A stretch of 64,000 nt of DNA from positions 91,160 to 155,159 of the forward strand of contig NZ_OUMZ01000003.1 of NCBI RefSeq assembly GCF_900327775.1, written 5' to 3'. This DNA comes from Roseovarius sp. EL26. Lineage in GTDB: Bacteria; Pseudomonadota; Alphaproteobacteria; Rhodobacterales; Rhodobacteraceae. This document shows positions 62,727 to 64,000 of this stretch, piece by piece. Every line of letters starts with the position of its first letter. Position 1 is the first letter of the stretch. Under the pieces are notes generated by a model that saw only the letters and a list, made by a program, of their open reading frames with translations, ran no database searches and was not told the origin of the DNA. A program made the translations under genes and the position numbers.

Positions 62727-63148
62727 CAAAGAGGTTTCGTGACAAACGGCAAAGCCGCACTACATAAACTGTTTCAGGTAACCGATTTGCCTGGCGCGTA
62801 AAGGGAACAGGATGTGGGCTTTCTTAGGCGCCACTTAACAGCATCTCATAACTGTAATGTGCGGTTAGTATACCCTGAGCGTGCTCCCCCTTGTTAAGCC
62901 ATTTTCTATATTATTGATTCTGGTTTGAGATGTTGACTGTGATTCCTTGGGTGGTTTTGAGGTGAGTCTTTGTTGATATGGTGGATAAGTCTGTTGATAA
63001 CGCAAGATGTGGTGTTTTGAGGGATGTTGGTTGTAGTTGATGATGATGATTTTGGCTGTGTTGGCAAAAAGGTGTGTGAGTTAAGTTATTGATATTGTTT
63101 TATTTTCGTTGTTTTTGATAAAAAGTGTGAGTTTTTGTAAAAAAGGGG
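62727..63148. other. C-poor region upstream of the rRNA promoter, no gene seen
   Basis: From about 62930 to 63147 the plus strand has only about ten C residues and is rich in G and T. TTGAT words recur at 62973, 62994, 63037, 63089 and 63115. GGTGGATAAG (62980-62989) and TGTTGATAA (62992-63000) are near but imperfect matches to DnaA boxes read in reverse complement. I see no gene. A promoter upstream region or a protein-binding array are possibilities. Confidence 0.5.
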
Positions 63149-63176
63149 TTGCGGGTATGCGTAACTAACCGTAGAA
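63149..63176 (+). promoter_or_regulatory. rRNA operon promoter
   Basis: TTGCGG (63149-63154) and GTAGAA (63171-63176) are 16 bases apart, fitting the -35 and -10 of alphaproteobacterial rRNA promoters, in which a TTGC-type -35 element follows a run of A and G. The A-rich stretch just upstream (63139-63144) could act as an UP element. Transcription should start near 63183. Confidence 0.65.
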
Positions 63177-63632
63177 CCCACTTCACCGGCGGCGCTGAGG
63201 CGCACAACGGGACGCCAGACGGAACAACGGAGCGACGCTCTAGAGGGAAGGAAAGCGGAAAATTTGAGGGAATTGATGCAGGTTGCACCAGAAAGAATTC
63301 GGTGCTTCGTGTAGATTTTGTCTCTGGATCTTCGGGTCCACGCTCTTTGAAATCGCAAGTATCTGAAGAGATATGTGGGCGGTTTGGTTCATTCGATGGA
63401 TCAACTACTGTGCATATATCTAACTACCTAGAATTTGGTTTCGGCCATATTCGATGATGGATAGTCAGCTTCACTGTTTGGACGGCTTTTTGTTATCTTT
63501 GATAACTTCAAGCACAACAAACAGAGACGTATTCAGGTTTTCAGTAAGAACCTGGATATGACGTTTCAACCAGCCGGTTGGAACAATATGTGCAGAGGTT
63601 CGAACGTCAAGGTTAAGCTGGTAACAGCTTTT
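63177..63632 (+). other. 16S rRNA precursor leader
   Basis: The roughly 450-base leader contains small hairpins: GTTATC/GATAAC (63492-63506), CAGGTT/AACCTG (63534-63554) and AAGCTG/CAGCTT (63615-63630) just before the mature end. These are likely sites for RNase processing and antitermination. I could not place a boxA with confidence and see no gene here. Confidence 0.6.

Positions 63633-64000
<368 letters not shown>

Noticed and set aside
62960..63010. Chromosomal replication origin suggested by DnaA-box-like words
   Set aside because: Only two imperfect boxes, and no dnaA, dnaN, gidA, parA or hemE neighbour. Kept as a weak observation only.

Overview
The window is bacterial chromosome from an alphaproteobacterium, most probably a marine member of the Rhodobacterales (Roseobacter group). 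The 5' part of a 16S rRNA gene at the right end starts and reads like that family. The hisS-hisZ-hisG arrangement with a short-form HisG, the zinc-ribbon DinB, the BMP-type nucleoside ABC operon, the DUF3775 gene and the stand-alone formate dehydrogenase alpha subunit are also familiar from that group. This is a judgement from remembered family features, not from a search. No prophage, transposase or CRISPR array was seen.

Layout. 1-8.8 kb: end of a D-2-hydroxyacid dehydrogenase, gamma-glutamyltransferase, an unknown membrane-anchored protein, a large FAD/GcvT (dimethylglycine-dehydrogenase-like) enzyme, then DUF937, GH25 lysozyme and DUF938 genes on the minus strand. 8.8-13.5 kb: a four-gene minus-strand ABC importer operon (ATPase, two permeases, BMP binding protein). 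14-15.3 kb: a divergent HxlR regulator/SnoaL-like pair with repeated operator-like sequence. 15.4-24.1 kb: dnaE, two poorly characterised genes, slyX, and the overlapping hisS-hisZ-hisG operon closed by a strong terminator. 24.1-27.8 kb: an enolase-superfamily enzyme, a GntR/FCD regulator and a divergent NCS1 permease. 28-35 kb: dinB, N-formylglutamate amidohydrolase, tRNA-Val(GAC), rpmJ, amidase, D-amino-acid dehydrogenase-like oxidase, DUF3775 and an AT-rich HNH-protein gene. 35-38.8 kb: a minus-strand operon with two saccharopine-dehydrogenase-type genes, a GST and a histidine phosphatase. 39-48 kb: formate dehydrogenase alpha, a WGR protein, pyrF, clpB behind a heat-shock-type promoter, and an SDR. 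47.6-50 kb: an EamA exporter divergent from a MocR regulator.

50-58.9 kb is the most distinctive part. It holds three glycosyltransferase-like genes around a minus-strand run encoding a sulfatase fused to RTX calcium-binding repeats, a lectin-like protein and an unknown protein with a possible SGNH-esterase-like region. I read this as a candidate locus for making and remodelling a sulfated or acylated surface glycan, with type I secretion of the sulfatase; function is inferred. 59-61.4 kb: msrP and msrQ, separated by an opposite-strand membrane-protein gene. 61.5-62.7 kb: a Hint-domain protein. 62.7-64 kb: an unusual C-poor region, then an rRNA promoter, leader and 16S rRNA.

Small repeats also stand out. 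Two inverted copies of a roughly 50-bp GTAC-rich element lie at 28.2 and 34.1 kb. A 15-bp perfect inverted repeat follows dnaE. Hairpin repeats lie on both sides of the HNH gene.
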